In this document: in pieces, positions 1-10,462 of the stretch
Layout of the letters: the number at the start of each line of letters is the position of its first letter
How positions within the stretch are numbered: position 1 is the first letter of the stretch
DNA from: Collybiopsis luxurians FD-317 M1
Lineage: Eukaryota; Basidiomycota; Agaricomycetes; Agaricales; Omphalotaceae
Length of the DNA: 31,953 nucleotides
Direction of reading: 5' to 3'
Assembly (NCBI GenBank): GCA_000827265.1
Contig: KN834846.1
Location: 55,729-87,681 of the forward strand
Program-made: the position numbers and the translations under genes
The notes under the pieces: generated by a model
The model's database searches: none
What the model was told of the DNA's origin: nothing
The model's input: the letters and a program-made list of their open reading frames with translations, nothing else

Positions 1-791
1 ATATGGAGCAACCCATCACCTCGGTGGTTGACGTAGATGTCATCAACAGAGTTGACGCCTCTCAGCGTCATTTCCTCCTGAATCTCCCTTGCCAAATTCT
101 CCTGAAAGTTCTCCGACGACATGTCATACCTTCTTCGCAGTTTATAACCCTCGAAGAAGGCCTGTCCAACGCCTCCACGCTCAGTTGACAATGTGTAACG
201 CGCAAAAGTGAATGCCCTTTCCGATTGCGCTCGAGTGAAGGCTTCATAAGGTACTCGGTCCATAAGTTCTACACTCTCCGTAATGCACTTTCGATGCCCA
301 TGTATGATTGCGTAGTACATCCAGTCATACAATTTTGGAGCGGGAATGTCGAGCGGAACATTGAACGCATTGTGTACTCGCCAACACCAAGCACGAGCAA
401 GATAGCATTCTTCGCAGTCATTCTCGCAAGATGCAGTAAATCTAAGCCAATAGCATGCTTTTTCAGGATCAAAGATCGTTCCGAATTCATAACAGTAACA
501 CTTAAAGAGGTAGAAGGCCGCAAATACTGGGGTAATTTGGAGAGTAGCAGCACTGGGGGGGTTTGGCGATAGAGCAGCAAATTCCAGATCGCGAACGATG
601 CCGGACTGTGTTTCCCAGCTAAGAATCGTTTTAAGGCGTTGAGGGTCAAAAGAGAACTGGATGTCAAGACAAAGATTTTAGGATTTATTCGTATGAAAAA
701 ATATTTAGAGGAGAAACCATACCTTGTCATGCGGAGGGGGCCTAAGAATAGGTTGAAATCCCGGTCTAACACGGAAAGAGATAAGCGCGAT
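1..791 (-). CDS. Sel1-like/ankyrin portion of a kinase-Sel1-ankyrin protein, partial (runs off left edge)
   Basis: Two exons are readable on the minus strand: 791-723 and 656-1, separated by a GTATGG...CATCCAG intron (722-657). The frame stays open from 656 to the window edge. The product contains the linker FSFDPQRLKTILSWETQ, then a Sel1-like stretch (EFGTIFDPEKACYWLRFTA, followed by CENDCEECYLARAWCW). It ends in VNHRGDGLLH, which resembles the start of an ankyrin block. In the known fungal family the order is protein kinase, linker, Sel1-like region, ankyrin repeats. The matching kinase part lies on the same strand at 22885-24212, so this is probably the downstream half of that gene, cut by the intervening element. 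Upstream of 791 an in-frame TAG (794-792) precedes the exon, so the 5' limit is unsure. Protein class is fairly secure; exact function is not known. Confidence 0.6.
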
Positions 792-805
792 CTACATGAA
801 CTTAA

Positions 806-935
806 AGAGAGAGCCTAGATACCCGTGCTGCTGGAAATCATGGTCACCGGTGGTTGAATTCGATTTTGCAAGATATACTCCAAGGGAGTCCAGCGTTATA
901 GCGTGCCATCCCTAAGTAGTAAGCAAATAGTGAGA
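806..935 (-). pseudogene. Ankyrin-like C-terminal fragment
   Basis: A short minus-strand reading frame contains WTPLEYILQNRIQPPVTM, which looks like the last repeat of a fungal ankyrin protein. It closes with a TAG near 806. A TAA interrupts the frame just upstream (DGTL, stop, RWTPLEY). No splice choice I tried joins it in frame to the exon at 791-723. It may be a relic of a tandem or rearranged ankyrin gene. Weak call, based on one motif. Confidence 0.3.
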
Positions 936-1034
936 AAATTCAAGCGACTATCAAGAACATGGTCACGGACAGGTTTCATATTCCCGAATGTTTGATTGTG
1001 TCTATCATTTCTTTCGCCACCCTATGCCACTGTG

Positions 1035-1095
1035 ATTGTGCACAATCTTTGGTGCTACCAAAGAAACGTTTGTGTACAATTCTTTGGTAACCACC
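1035..1095 (+). repeat. Left terminal inverted repeat of the putative element
   Basis: Starts ATTGTGCACAATC, includes GGTGCTACCAAAG and ends CTTTGGTAACCACC. It aligns by eye with the reverse complement of 22821-22884 over about 60 bp at roughly three quarters identity with small gaps. It also contains the ACCAAAG/CTTTGGT motif used in the internal array at 7890-8235. Confidence 0.5.
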
Positions 1096-1135
1096 ATTGA
1101 CCTATGCGTGCAATACATTCGTCCTAAAGCAGGTT

Positions 1136-1193
1136 GGGCGGGCGGGGTCTAGCCAATTGGGGCATTGCATGCCTATCCCGCCTCCCCCCGCCG
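1136..1193. repeat. GC-rich inverted repeat (hairpin potential) just inside the left end
   Basis: GGGCGGGCGGGG at 1136-1147 faces a C-rich arm (1177-1193) across about 29 nt. The surrounding DNA is AT-rich and CpG-poor, so the block stands out. It lies between the left inverted repeat and the end of the transposase gene. Confidence 0.4.
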
Positions 1194-1392
1194 CGCATGC
1201 TCCATATCCAGAACTAAGATCGTAGATGCCGTTCCAGATCCCAGATTTATGGTAATCTAGATTCGAAATCAGATCAGGCGCTTATACACTCCCAAGACGG
1301 TAAGTATACGCTGCTTTGACCGCTTACCGCATTTAGTTTATGCCTGACATTTCCAGTTTTTTCAAGATGATTGGTTGAATTTTCTTATTTTG

Positions 1393-4300
1393 TTAGTAAA
1401 CAAACTTGGGCTTCTCATTCAGAGAAAAACCTCCAGGTCCTCTGGCTAAAAGATCATCCAGACCTTGCCACTTGCGGATGCAAAAAGCTCTCATCTTTTC
1501 ACGGATGTCAGCCTGACGGTATGCATATGCACGATGTCCCGGCTCCAGAGTCTGCTTTGCCCTGAGTTCCCACTCCTTCTGGCTGCTTAGCAAAAACTCT
1601 TTAACTTGTCTCATCTCTTCTTGCAACAAGATACAATCTTCTTGCCACCGCAGTGCTCTGCTGCGTGCTTTACACCAAGATATGCGGAGACCTGCAGCAT
1701 GTTAGGTTCGGAAAGAACAAATATATCAATCCTTACATTCTGCAATGTTTTCTTCATTAGTGTGATCTATACCTGAAGTATTCCAAATCCATGAGGAGAC
1801 CACATAACCCTCTCCTGTTGGATCGCCGTCTTTCCCCCAAGAGATTGACCATATATCTTCACCACGAAGCGGTTTCAAGCCATTCGACCAATTTACCTTC
1901 CCTAGTCGCTCTGAGAAATGCTGAATCATTTTGAAATGAATGCGATAGCGTGCGGCGCAGGCTGAGATCTTGCTAGTAAGTCGGTCCACATCGTTTTGGG
2001 AATGATTTCCCTCGCAAACACCATGTCCATACCGGAGCTTCCACCCCAAGACCGCATTTCTACTCAGCAAGTGCTTCCTCATTTGCTCCAAGGCGTCATG
2101 GGCTGCGGCATACCGAAGCCTCCATTCATAATCCAAAAGCACTGGGTCACAACTGGAGCCCATGAGCAAAATTTCGGAAGGAAGTAAAAGAGGAAGATTG
2201 TAGGCGGCCTGTGCTGTATTGTGCATAGTCTGTTGTTGCTGTTGCTGGATGATCACGGTAACAGGCATATGTAACACCTGCACCTCCGCAAATGCATTGA
2301 TTTTCCATCGAAGATTGTTGGCTCGCTCAGTAATCTTAGTCTGAGCAAGTGAAGTAGCTCCGTGGCCCAGATGCCCTGTATCATAACGAAGGCGTCTCCT
2401 AGAGGCATATCTTGATCAACTGGGGCTGGCTAAATTGTCAAACCAACAATTGACTTACTGCTGCTCTTCGAGCTCTATGCCCTGGCATATGAGCTGAGTT
2501 CGAGTAATTTGAGAGCTCACTGCTTGAGCTGCTAAATCATTGCAGATGAGTTCTCCATCTTCTTGTGCAAGTTCAAGGCAAATTTGATGCAGAGTATACT
2601 CTACATTTTGGGTAAAGCCTCAGTAATACCTCTAGCATGTATGAATGCACACATACCTCTGACTTTAGGCTCATATGGGTTTTGCTTTTTTCTGTCTGGA
2701 TCTTGCTCCCATTCCGTTACCATAGTGTGCCAGCATGCTTTAGTAGATTCATCAAGGCTTTCAGAGGCATCTTGATATGCAGTTACCATTTTTGGTTGAA
2801 TCTTGGCAGCCTCAAGTGATTTGTGGTAGATGAGATTTGCTGGAGAGATAAAGTTGAGTTTCGACAATCGGAAGCCTGAAAAAAGAACTTACCTAGAGAA
2901 ATTGTTCTCTGCCAATTATGATCTCCAAAATGATCATCTAGAGTATCGCGACAGCTTCCTGGCCCCATCTTCTTAGTACTCCCTGACAATGCATTTTGAG
3001 TGGACCAGTTACATTCAATGCCTTCACCATCGGTGCGACCGATGCCCATTGCATAATTGTATGAAAAGGACCAAACGCAATCCTGTTTATGCGCCGCCAG
3101 ATGAAATTTTGGAACAAGAAGCTGATACTGCGGGAACGGAGTGGGTGTGTGGAGAGTCGGAGGGTATGAAGCAATACGCTGATATAGCTTCTTCAAATAT
3201 TGGCACATGATATCATAGGAAACAGTAACTGGTAGGTTTGGAAAGTTTTTGATACTTGATAACAAGGAAAAATCCATGAGAATATACCTGTCGTACATGG
3301 TCAGTAAAGGGGGTGTGTCTTTTGAAGATATGCACCTACTCCTCTCCTAGCCATAGATCTACACCAGAATGAGCATGTATTGAGTCATGCCTTGCGCAGG
3401 TTGCCAGAGCCAGGCCTGTAGTTGCTAGATTGTGATCCCCTCGATGATTGGCAAGCTTTATGGCATCATGGTCACTACAGTCAGATTTTTCTGGAGGCCA
3501 ACGACCTTGAAAGGTTGCGACATGGTGCTGCAGCAAGCAATCATCGACCATATAAGCCCTCCCTTTGTTCAGTGCTGGATCTCATTCTTCATTGGAAATA
3601 TTGAATCGGGTCAACCGAAAGTTAGCATCAAGGGCAAAGAAAACTTTATTCAGCCATCTATGAGCCATTAATTGAGATCAGAATAAGGATAAATCTCCAG
3701 ATTGAACATGTACATTTTTTCTGGGTCTTGCCACCAATTTGTAGGTATGTTAAGGCCAGCATGAGGACATGCTGGACATTTGACTGCTAATACTCCTGAT
3801 GCCTTATCATCCACTCCCTCATACCCAACACCAGACCACTTTAGGACCCGGAGATGGCGCCATTCGCGAATCATGCGTAACACCTCATGAGATCAATTCT
3901 GCTCTCAAATTCAGCACATAAAGTAACTTCTCACTGAACAAACCTACCTTGGGAATAGCAGTTCCTGTATTGTCTGCCATTCGTTCCAGAGTAGAATAGT
4001 ATTCTGTTGCAGACACCTGATCCATCATACCATGAGTTTTGAAGATAGAGGCAAAGCATTGAATGAAAGAAAAACCTTTGACATAAAGCTTAACATTTGG
4101 AAGAACTCCAGGAATCTGAATGTAGCTGCAGTCTCAGGTGCTGCGAGTGTGGCTGGGTAAAGGCGAGCATGTAGTAGTTGATAGCAATCTGGTATAGCTT
4201 TAGAGCACCCGCAAAAATGAATTTTAGCTTGGTGTATGCAGTTGGTATCAATCACAGTGAACGCTTGAATTTTTGAGGGTGCGAGACATGGCAGCGAGAA

Positions 4301-5070
4301 AGAATGGCCCAGGTGGAGAACAAGCCCAAGATCATACAGGCTTGTCTTCTCGAAGTACTTCCCTGTCCAATGCTAAAGGTGTTACTGTCAGTATACTCCA
4401 AAATGCTTAGCTATCAAACTGGCACACCTGGACCTTGTGGAAAGGGTTTGCTTCATGTTTGCGCAGAAGACAATTCTTACAATGTACAACAGGCTCAAAA
4501 CAGTCCACACATCTGTACAAATTAAGCAGCTCCTCAGCATTATTGCAAGGGCAGCCAGAGTCACTGTTGAGTGCATTCTCCAGACCTTCGTGGTGGAGCA
4601 TCTCCTTCAAGAATGAAGGAATTTCTGGCTCCCACTCTTTCAAGGCCTTTCAAGATGCCAGATCTTGCATTCAGCATGCAGTTACACACATGAAATGAGG
4701 TCAAGTGACTTACATTAAATTGGGCTTCATCAGGTTTAGAAAATACTGCAGCCTCTCTGTCAAACAGCTCAGCTGTATTCAGTTGGGAGAAAGTATAAGT
4801 GAACTTGGCATTCGAACTGTTGGGGAATAGCAAGTCAATTTCATTGTCAATAGTGCACACTGAACTGGGTCCGGAAGCATAATATGTTTCTTTGGGAGCA
4901 GATGTTTGCAGTCTCGGGTGTGATTTTGAATGGACAGGAATTGAGTACATCCATGAACAGTTGTTAGATGACACAGCAGTATAGTGATGGTTTACAGTTT
5001 GTTTCTCAAGTCATTTGGACTTGTGAACTGAGCTATGGACGCCCTCTGGCAATGTTCTTTGCCGCGGCAT
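1393..5070 (-). pseudogene. KDZ transposase with CxC2-like cysteine cluster; two in-frame TGA codons
   Basis: Eleven exons on the minus strand: 5070-4714, 4646-4428, 4372-4076, 4016-3948, 3883-3714, 3657-3340, 3287-2893, 2839-2657, 2600-2459, 2398-1737 and 1691-1393 (TAA). The N-terminal half holds the cysteine cluster (CPCNN...YRCVDCF...HCKNCLLRKHEANPFHK). The RNase H-like core follows with the expected acidic residues: D in FFALDANFRL, D in VTVSYDIMCQY and E in GRTDGEGIE. The tail carries LEEQQ, a poly-Gln tract and the conserved WCKARSRALRW/LLQEEM region. TGA at 5013-5011 (after HKSK) and at 3584-3582 (NEE, stop, DPAL) interrupt an otherwise continuous frame. Two usual arginines read as cysteine (IECNW; GSCRDTLD). 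All key catalytic residues remain, so damage is light. It would cut and move the element. Family assignment is very secure. Confidence 0.92.
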
Positions 5071-5402
5071 GGTAGTCAAGAAAGACGGGAGGTTTCTCAG
5101 CACAGTTTCATTGGCCTTTTGCTGAGACAAAGATCTTCTCATACATTTGTGAATGTCTCCAGTTGACTGCTGGCATTTGGTAAATAAACAATGTAATGAT
5201 GGGATTGGTGGAATCACAACCTGTGGGGTTTAGACCCCAAGTGTACAGTTTAGACTGTGAAGATCAGCGGCAAGCTTGATAGGGTTTACAGTTTGTGAAT
5301 ACAATATATATGCTGATCAAATACTAATATGTATGGTAAAAGCACAAATTCATGAAAGAGTATACATAATTGGTATGAGCATTACAGCCTACATAAGAGA
5401 AT

Positions 5403-6366
5403 TTAGAATAGAATCATTTCACGCCACGGCTCGCAAGGCTCTAGGGGTGCCATGTCATCTTTCTCTTCACTGTCAGATTCAGCAGCAATGCACGGATATT
5501 CCCATACAATATCCCTTGCACTTTTCCCTTCTGGTGGTTGAACAAGGTAGCGATAATGCGACCAGGTGCGGAACTTCTGGTGGAAGGATTGCGGCAGAAG
5601 GTTGTGTACTGCCCATAAGAAAACACCTCCATAGAGAGATATTTTCCAATGAGAAGGGGGTAATGTGTAAGACTTGATGTAAGGAGAGGCCTCTTTGACA
5701 GCCTTATTTAGGAAATTTTGGACAGCCTAACAAGGGTTTCAGTTCCCAGGCAAAAGCGTAGAACTTTTGAATGTACCCTGCTCAGGCCAAGCTGCATTTG
5801 ACGGGCTTCGATCTTTGTAAATTGAGCCAGGGAGTGCTGGTAAATTGAGTTATTGCCCTTGAAATAATCAGACAAAAGCACAGTTCATTGCCGACAGCAC
5901 TCACCTTGTAAAAACTATAAAGTGTTGCTCGAACAAGCCCATTCCATTCCAGAGCTTCTGCCTGATCCCTGATGTCATACCACGGCGGCATTTCCTTCTG
6001 TTCCCAATCGCTGGTATCAATCTCATCCAGAGAAACCATGCGTTTGGAGAAACAGGTGCATTGAGCTGTTGGCTTCATCCAGGTGACGTCTTCAGGCCAG
6101 TGAGCTGCATAAATGGCAACTGCAAGCATCAGGAAATCCTTTTCGTGCTCCGTACCCAGTACTAATTGATATGTTGGGATGAAATGCCACAGGAACTTTG
6201 TCCAAAGTTGGGTTTGAATGTCATCCGATAGCTGCAAAAGGAAATTCCAGCTGAATGGAAGAAGGATATGAAGTGGTCCTCTCACAAGGATGGAGACGGG
6301 GGTATCTTCAGCAAAGCCGGTGTCGGTCTTGTCCCATGAATCACAGAAAGACATAACGAAGGTCAT
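5403..6366 (-). CDS. Element-borne hypothetical protein B (281 aa)
   Basis: Three exons, 6366-5905, 5836-5777 and 5726-5403, give an open frame of 281 codons ending TAA. The introns start GTGAGTG and GTACATT and end TTACCAG and TTGTTAG. The product begins MTFVMSFCDSWDKTDTGF, is rich in Trp, Phe and Leu in its first half (QLWTKFLWHFIPTY, IYAAHWPEDVTWM) and ends in an acidic segment (ESDSEEKDD). I see no signal peptide, convincing membrane segment or known catalytic motif. It lies directly upstream of the transposase on the same strand and is free of internal stops. Function unknown. It could be an accessory factor of the element, but that rests on position only. Confidence 0.65.
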
Positions 6367-6512
6367 TGTTCAGAATCAAGGACCAAGAGGCTCATATAAA
6401 CATTGCCAAATAACTGTTCAAACTACCATACATGACACAGCCAATGCAAGGACCGTACAGAACACAAGGATACTAGAAAATAAAGCAAATAGGGAAGGGC
6501 GAATTCAATCAG

Positions 6513-7567
6513 CTAGTCATCTACCACATACGGATCATCCTGGGTGCCAATGCCTGCCATGCCCACATCCGCCGTCACAATTTTACTTCCAACACTACTT
6601 TGCGCCATATGCTTGCAGTAAGCCTTGAGGATTCCATGTGGAATGAGGGATGCTGGGCGCCAACTTGATTCTAATGAGTGGATGAACGCATTTAAAAAGT
6701 AGGAGGGAGCTTACGAGGTATATTCTAGCCCTTTATGCTCAATAAGAGCCAGGTATTCAGGGCCCAAACCACGCGCATGAGCTCTCTCACTGAGGATCTT
6801 GGTAACTGCATACTTGATATCCAGGGTATCATCCATTTCAAGGTGCTTAAAATCTTCAATTTCTTCAAGAGAAATGTCCACGGGATTGGCCCAGCTACAT
6901 AAAGCGTAAGTCTTGTCACTTTGAAGAAAGCCATAGCCATCTTACAATTCCCTGGCATGTTCTCCGCATTCTACACCAATCAAGATCTCCTTCGCATCTT
7001 CAATTCTTGACTGGGTTGCCTCATCATTGCCATTGCCATTTTGATAGCCTAATACCCGAAAATGTGCATTGTTGTTCCACCAGGATGAAAGGACAGGGTA
7101 TGGGATGAGGTCGCCAGCTGGGCTAAAGCATTAGACTACCAGAGTGTTCATGGAAATGCGGAATTTGGCTTTACCTTCGTATAATATGGCCGTCGCTTTC
7201 AACAATAACCAGGTATTGGTCACCGAATTTGGTCTTTCGTGATTGGATAATCCGCTCCACTCCGCTGAACTTGACACTGGCATACTCACTGTGAGTGAAC
7301 TTGCACAGATGTTCAGCATCTACTTCACTTAATGACAACCACCTATGTGCTGGTTCATGTGAGCCAAGAGCAAAATCCTACGCATAGAAGCGTTTACCTT
7401 TCAGCTACACCTGAGCAATCCTTGACCTGAACCAAGATCTTCTCTGCCTCCGCGATACTATCTTGAGCTTCCTCCCTCATTCTTGCTTCATAGAGGTCTC
7501 GATCATCTATTTCAGTGCGAACAAATGCAATGTATCCAATGACCTCAATTCGAACATCAAAGGGCAT
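6513..7567 (-). CDS. Element-borne hypothetical protein A (281 aa)
   Basis: Five exons, 7567-7398, 7342-7175, 7122-6946, 6894-6715 and 6663-6513, join in frame to 281 codons ending TAG. The ATG at 7567 opens MPFDVRIEVIGYIAFVRTE. Later segments include an acidic/basic helix (REEAQDSIAEAEKILVQV), FGDQYLVIVESDGHIIRR, NGNGNDEATQSRIEDAKEIL and an acidic end (GIGTQDDPYVVDD). No known domain is recognised. The gene reads away from the palindromic array at 7890-8235, which lies just upstream of its start. No premature stop is seen, in contrast to its larger neighbours. Function unknown. Confidence 0.65.
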
Positions 7568-7889
7568 GTGTTGTGGCCGTAGAGGCCTTGTGCCACAACA
7601 ACCTGAAGTCTCCGCTGCTGCTCACATTGTGAATTCAAGGATTCAAGGAACGGTACATGGCTTACTTACAGTTCTGAGCGCTGGGGAGCATTGCAATGAG
7701 AGAGTTAAGATGAGAGAGATGTAAACAGGAAGGAAGAGAGAAAATTTTGAAGGGACCACCAATTTGACCCGAAACGGAGGCTCCCTACATTAGCAAGCCT
7801 TTCACTACTTATCCTTTAAATCTTTTGCAATTCCATTCCAATTTAAGGTTTGTGTTTCATCAGATGGATTAGCTGTTGGAATCGTCAAA
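7568..7889. other. Spacer between hypothetical gene A and the palindrome array
   Basis: No coding potential I trust. It probably contains the promoter and 5' leader of the minus-strand gene starting at 7567, but I see no clear TATA box or other defined site. Confidence 0.3.
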
Positions 7890-8235
7890 TCAGTGGCCAA
7901 AGTCACCAGAGGATTGTTAACAAGCTATGGTGAACCGGTAGCTGTAGCTGTAGATCTCACCAAAGATTGTTCACAAACCTTTGGTGCCTTAGGCTACCAA
8001 TTCACTGAAGGCGTCACGAATGATTCGCCAAAGATTGTTAGCAATCCTTTGGTGCCTCGAGTTATCGGTTCACAATCAATTCACCAAAGGTTGTTAACAA
8101 TCCTTCAGTGCCTTGGGCCACTGATTCACCAAAGGTTGTTAACAACCTTTGGTGCCTTAAACTACTGGCTTACCAAAGGCACTAACAACCCTCTGGTGCC
8201 TTCGGCCACTTCACCAAGGGATTATGAACAGCGTG
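7890..8235. repeat. Array of about six palindromic units containing ACCAAAG...CTTTGGT
   Basis: Units recur about every 40-60 bp with the form CACCAAAGGTTGTTAACAA followed by CTTTGGTGCC. The unit at 8127-8154 is a perfect 28-bp palindrome (two 14-base halves meeting at GTT/AAC). The others are imperfect copies, for example around 7960, 8025, 8090 and 8175. The array lies between the 3' end of the TET-like gene and the start of hypothetical gene A. The same half-site words occur in the element's terminal repeats. Possible roles are transposase binding, a regulatory or insulator element, or a source of hairpin RNA; none is shown. Confidence 0.75.
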
Positions 8236-8382
8236 TGGTAAGGTGGCCACCAGTTTGCATGTTTTTGAAGTACCAGTTTTTGAAGTACCAGGAGAGTGGG
8301 CGTGCAGAGCATACAGCAACTAGAAATTGGCAATAAAGGTTTGCATACAGACATGGTCAATACCTACTTAAGCATACCGCTG

Positions 8383-10184
8383 TCACTTTTCTCGGGGTTC
8401 TCCCTTGAGTCCGTTTTTGTCTATATCTCCACTACCACTCAATAAATCCAACCACTTTGTAAAATTTTCCAACTTGTCCCTCCACTGCGTTTTCCTTTCT
8501 TCTTCACATTTCTCTTTTTGTTCATGCGTAGCCTGAGCAAACCACGTTTTATCTGAGCACCAACCATTGTAGCGCCACTGAAAAAGCCCACCGGAAGAAA
8601 ATTGCACGATTGAATAACACATTTCACCAGAACGCACAGGAACATTTGAGTGAGTGATGAGAGCTGAGGGGAACAGGATGGTAGCCCCAGGGGGGAAACG
8701 AACAATATACCCAAGATCCCAGAATACGAGGTGACCACCCTCATCTGGATTGAACTTCCCGGCTGAAGTCATGGCGCACCACCCATCTGATTGATTACCT
8801 GCATCCTGATGTCATTTCAAGTTGGTTTGTGGTCCCAAATTGACTGTTGTTGTGGCAAATGCAGTGTTTGAGGATGGAGGGTGGAGATGCAGATTGCAGA
8901 GTAAATGCTCTTGTAAGGTGTTGGCATAATCGATGTAGATTTTGTGCGCGTAGGCGTTAAACAGATCTTTGACAGTTTAAGCATAAGCTGCACTCGAACT
9001 TGAAAACGACTTACTATTAGACCATCCCACAACACACTCCATCTCCTTAGTGTGCATTAGACAGTGCATGGCCTCCTTGTTTGTGGCCCCAGAAATACAA
9101 AAGTTCCCTGGCCAATCTCTTCCTCCTCCGTAACCAATGCCTGTGACCCTCACAGTAAAAATTCCACGGCCATGCTTGACCTCTTTCTGAGTGAATGTGC
9201 TCTCTTTTGCACAGGTTTCAATGGCATGAGCGAGACATGTAGAGACCCCGTCCCATTCAGGCCCTTGAGCTCTGGGTGGGACCCCACCCAGGACAAGAAT
9301 GATGCAGTCCTCACAGTCGACAAAGACAATGCACGTTCTGGTAAAATGTCTGAGCATCCAATGCCATGTGAGAAAGGCATTCTTACCAACCATCCCAATC
9401 TAAAAGTCACAGGCCACCTGACTGAGCGAGAACTTGTAGGTTCTGTGCGACGCGAGCTAGACTTGGTGAAAGCTTGAGTGTACCTCTCTTTCCCGTAAAG
9501 GCAGAAGAGGAGATTGGGAGATTGGCTGTAGAGAATGCAGGGAGAGACACAGTATCCGCCTCCCATGTGTATGTTTTTCTTGGCGCTCCTGGGCCTGTCG
9601 CTTACATGTGAGACAGTCTTTAACGCATTTATGAGCCTTCTTGTCATTCAAATGTTTATGCTGGTTGGCAGTCAGTTCTTGTGAGACAGGTAAGGAATGA
9701 TTTTGGCTAATGAGGGGCTCAGGTCTTGGGGAAGTTTGGGCCAGAGTTGGGGGCGGATCTGGGATGCTGGCTTCATCTTTGAACTCCAGATCGTTGTCCA
9801 TCACATCTTCTCCATCACGTTCACCACTCAAATTCTTCTGTAAGGCCTTCTCCAGATCATATTCAGCAACTTGTATATGTGCGGCTTGCTTCCATTGAGC
9901 CCGGGTCAGCACTGAGAAGCCTCATCAGCCTTCAAAAGAGGAGTAAAGGAGAAATGAAGGGGCAGGAAGGGAAGTAAAATGCTTTTGTTGCCTGCTCTAT
10001 GGTGGGAGTTGGCTACAAATTGAAAAGGAATGAAGAAATGTGTGTCACAAAGGCTCCAGCGCCTGCTCCGAGGTGGGAGTTGGCAACGGGATCCTTCACA
10101 ACCCAGAAGGGAAAGGAAGGCAATGGGATTAGGGGAAAACTCACCCATTTCTTTCTTCCGCTGATGTGATACGGCCATAGGCAT
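8383..10184 (-). pseudogene. TET/JBP-family 2-oxoglutarate/Fe(II) dioxygenase; three in-frame TGA and mutated 2OG-site Arg
   Basis: Five exons, 10184-10145, 9911-9606, 9525-9387, 9337-9015 and 8966-8383, fit a 463-codon frame ending TGA. The N-terminus is basic (MPMAVSHQRKKEM, then QWKQAAHIQVAEYDLEKAL). The core has the fungal TET/JBP features in order: FVDCEDCIILVLGGVPPR, a TGIGYGGGRDWPGN segment, the iron motif HQD at the start of exon-5 HQDAGNQSDGWC, GGHLVFWDL, FPPGATILFPSALITHSN with the distal His, and GGLFQWRYNG. Such enzymes oxidise 5-methylcytosine in nuclear DNA. TGA occurs at 9409-9407 (SGGL, stop, LLDWDG), across the exon 3/4 junction (WDG, stop, TCIVF) and at 8814-8812, one codon before the HxD. 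The usual GExRYS arginine that binds 2-oxoglutarate is Cys here (8619-8617). As written it is very probably inactive. Family call secure. Confidence 0.9.
9912..10144 (-). other. Unusually long intron 1 of the TET-like gene, with an internal direct repeat
   Basis: At 233 nt this intron is about four times longer than the others in the element. It holds two 26-bp near-copies of CCTGCT..(A/G)GGTGGGAGTTGGC at 9991-10016 and 10062-10087, 71 bp apart. This suggests growth by local duplication. The donor GTGAGT and acceptor CTTCTCAG keep the frame (ATG G / TG CTG). Confidence 0.45.
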
Positions 10185-10462
10185 CCAACAACTTCACTAT
10201 GGTGGTTTGAAGCTATCAACAAGTAGACGTGAGCCCATGACTATGTTGCAATTAATGTGAAGCTGGGAAAGCCAATTTCGCCAGTTCTGCCGAGATAAGC
10301 GCCCAAGTCGAACCTCACCGGACAAGTACGAAGTTGGAAATCTTCATTTTAGGGACTAATACTAATGCGAGCGTCTACTCCAAATTGCATCAAATAATTT
10401 TGAGATATACAACAGTTACAATGCAGGGTATGGCTATAGACTACCAAGCTTTGACCAAAACC

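Noticed and set aside
269..772. Minus-strand 167-residue frame beginning MLDRDFN
   Set aside because: It overlaps, in another frame, the Sel1-like exon that has clear family features and an intron; its composition looks random.
2876..2892. A 17-nt GTAAGT...TTCAG intron in the transposase
   Set aside because: It keeps frame, but a normal 53-nt intron (2892-2840) ending CTCTCCAG also keeps frame and fits the family better.
9064..9647. Plus and minus open frames across the TET exons
   Set aside because: They are shadows of exons 3 and 4 of the TET-like gene, which carry the recognisable motifs.
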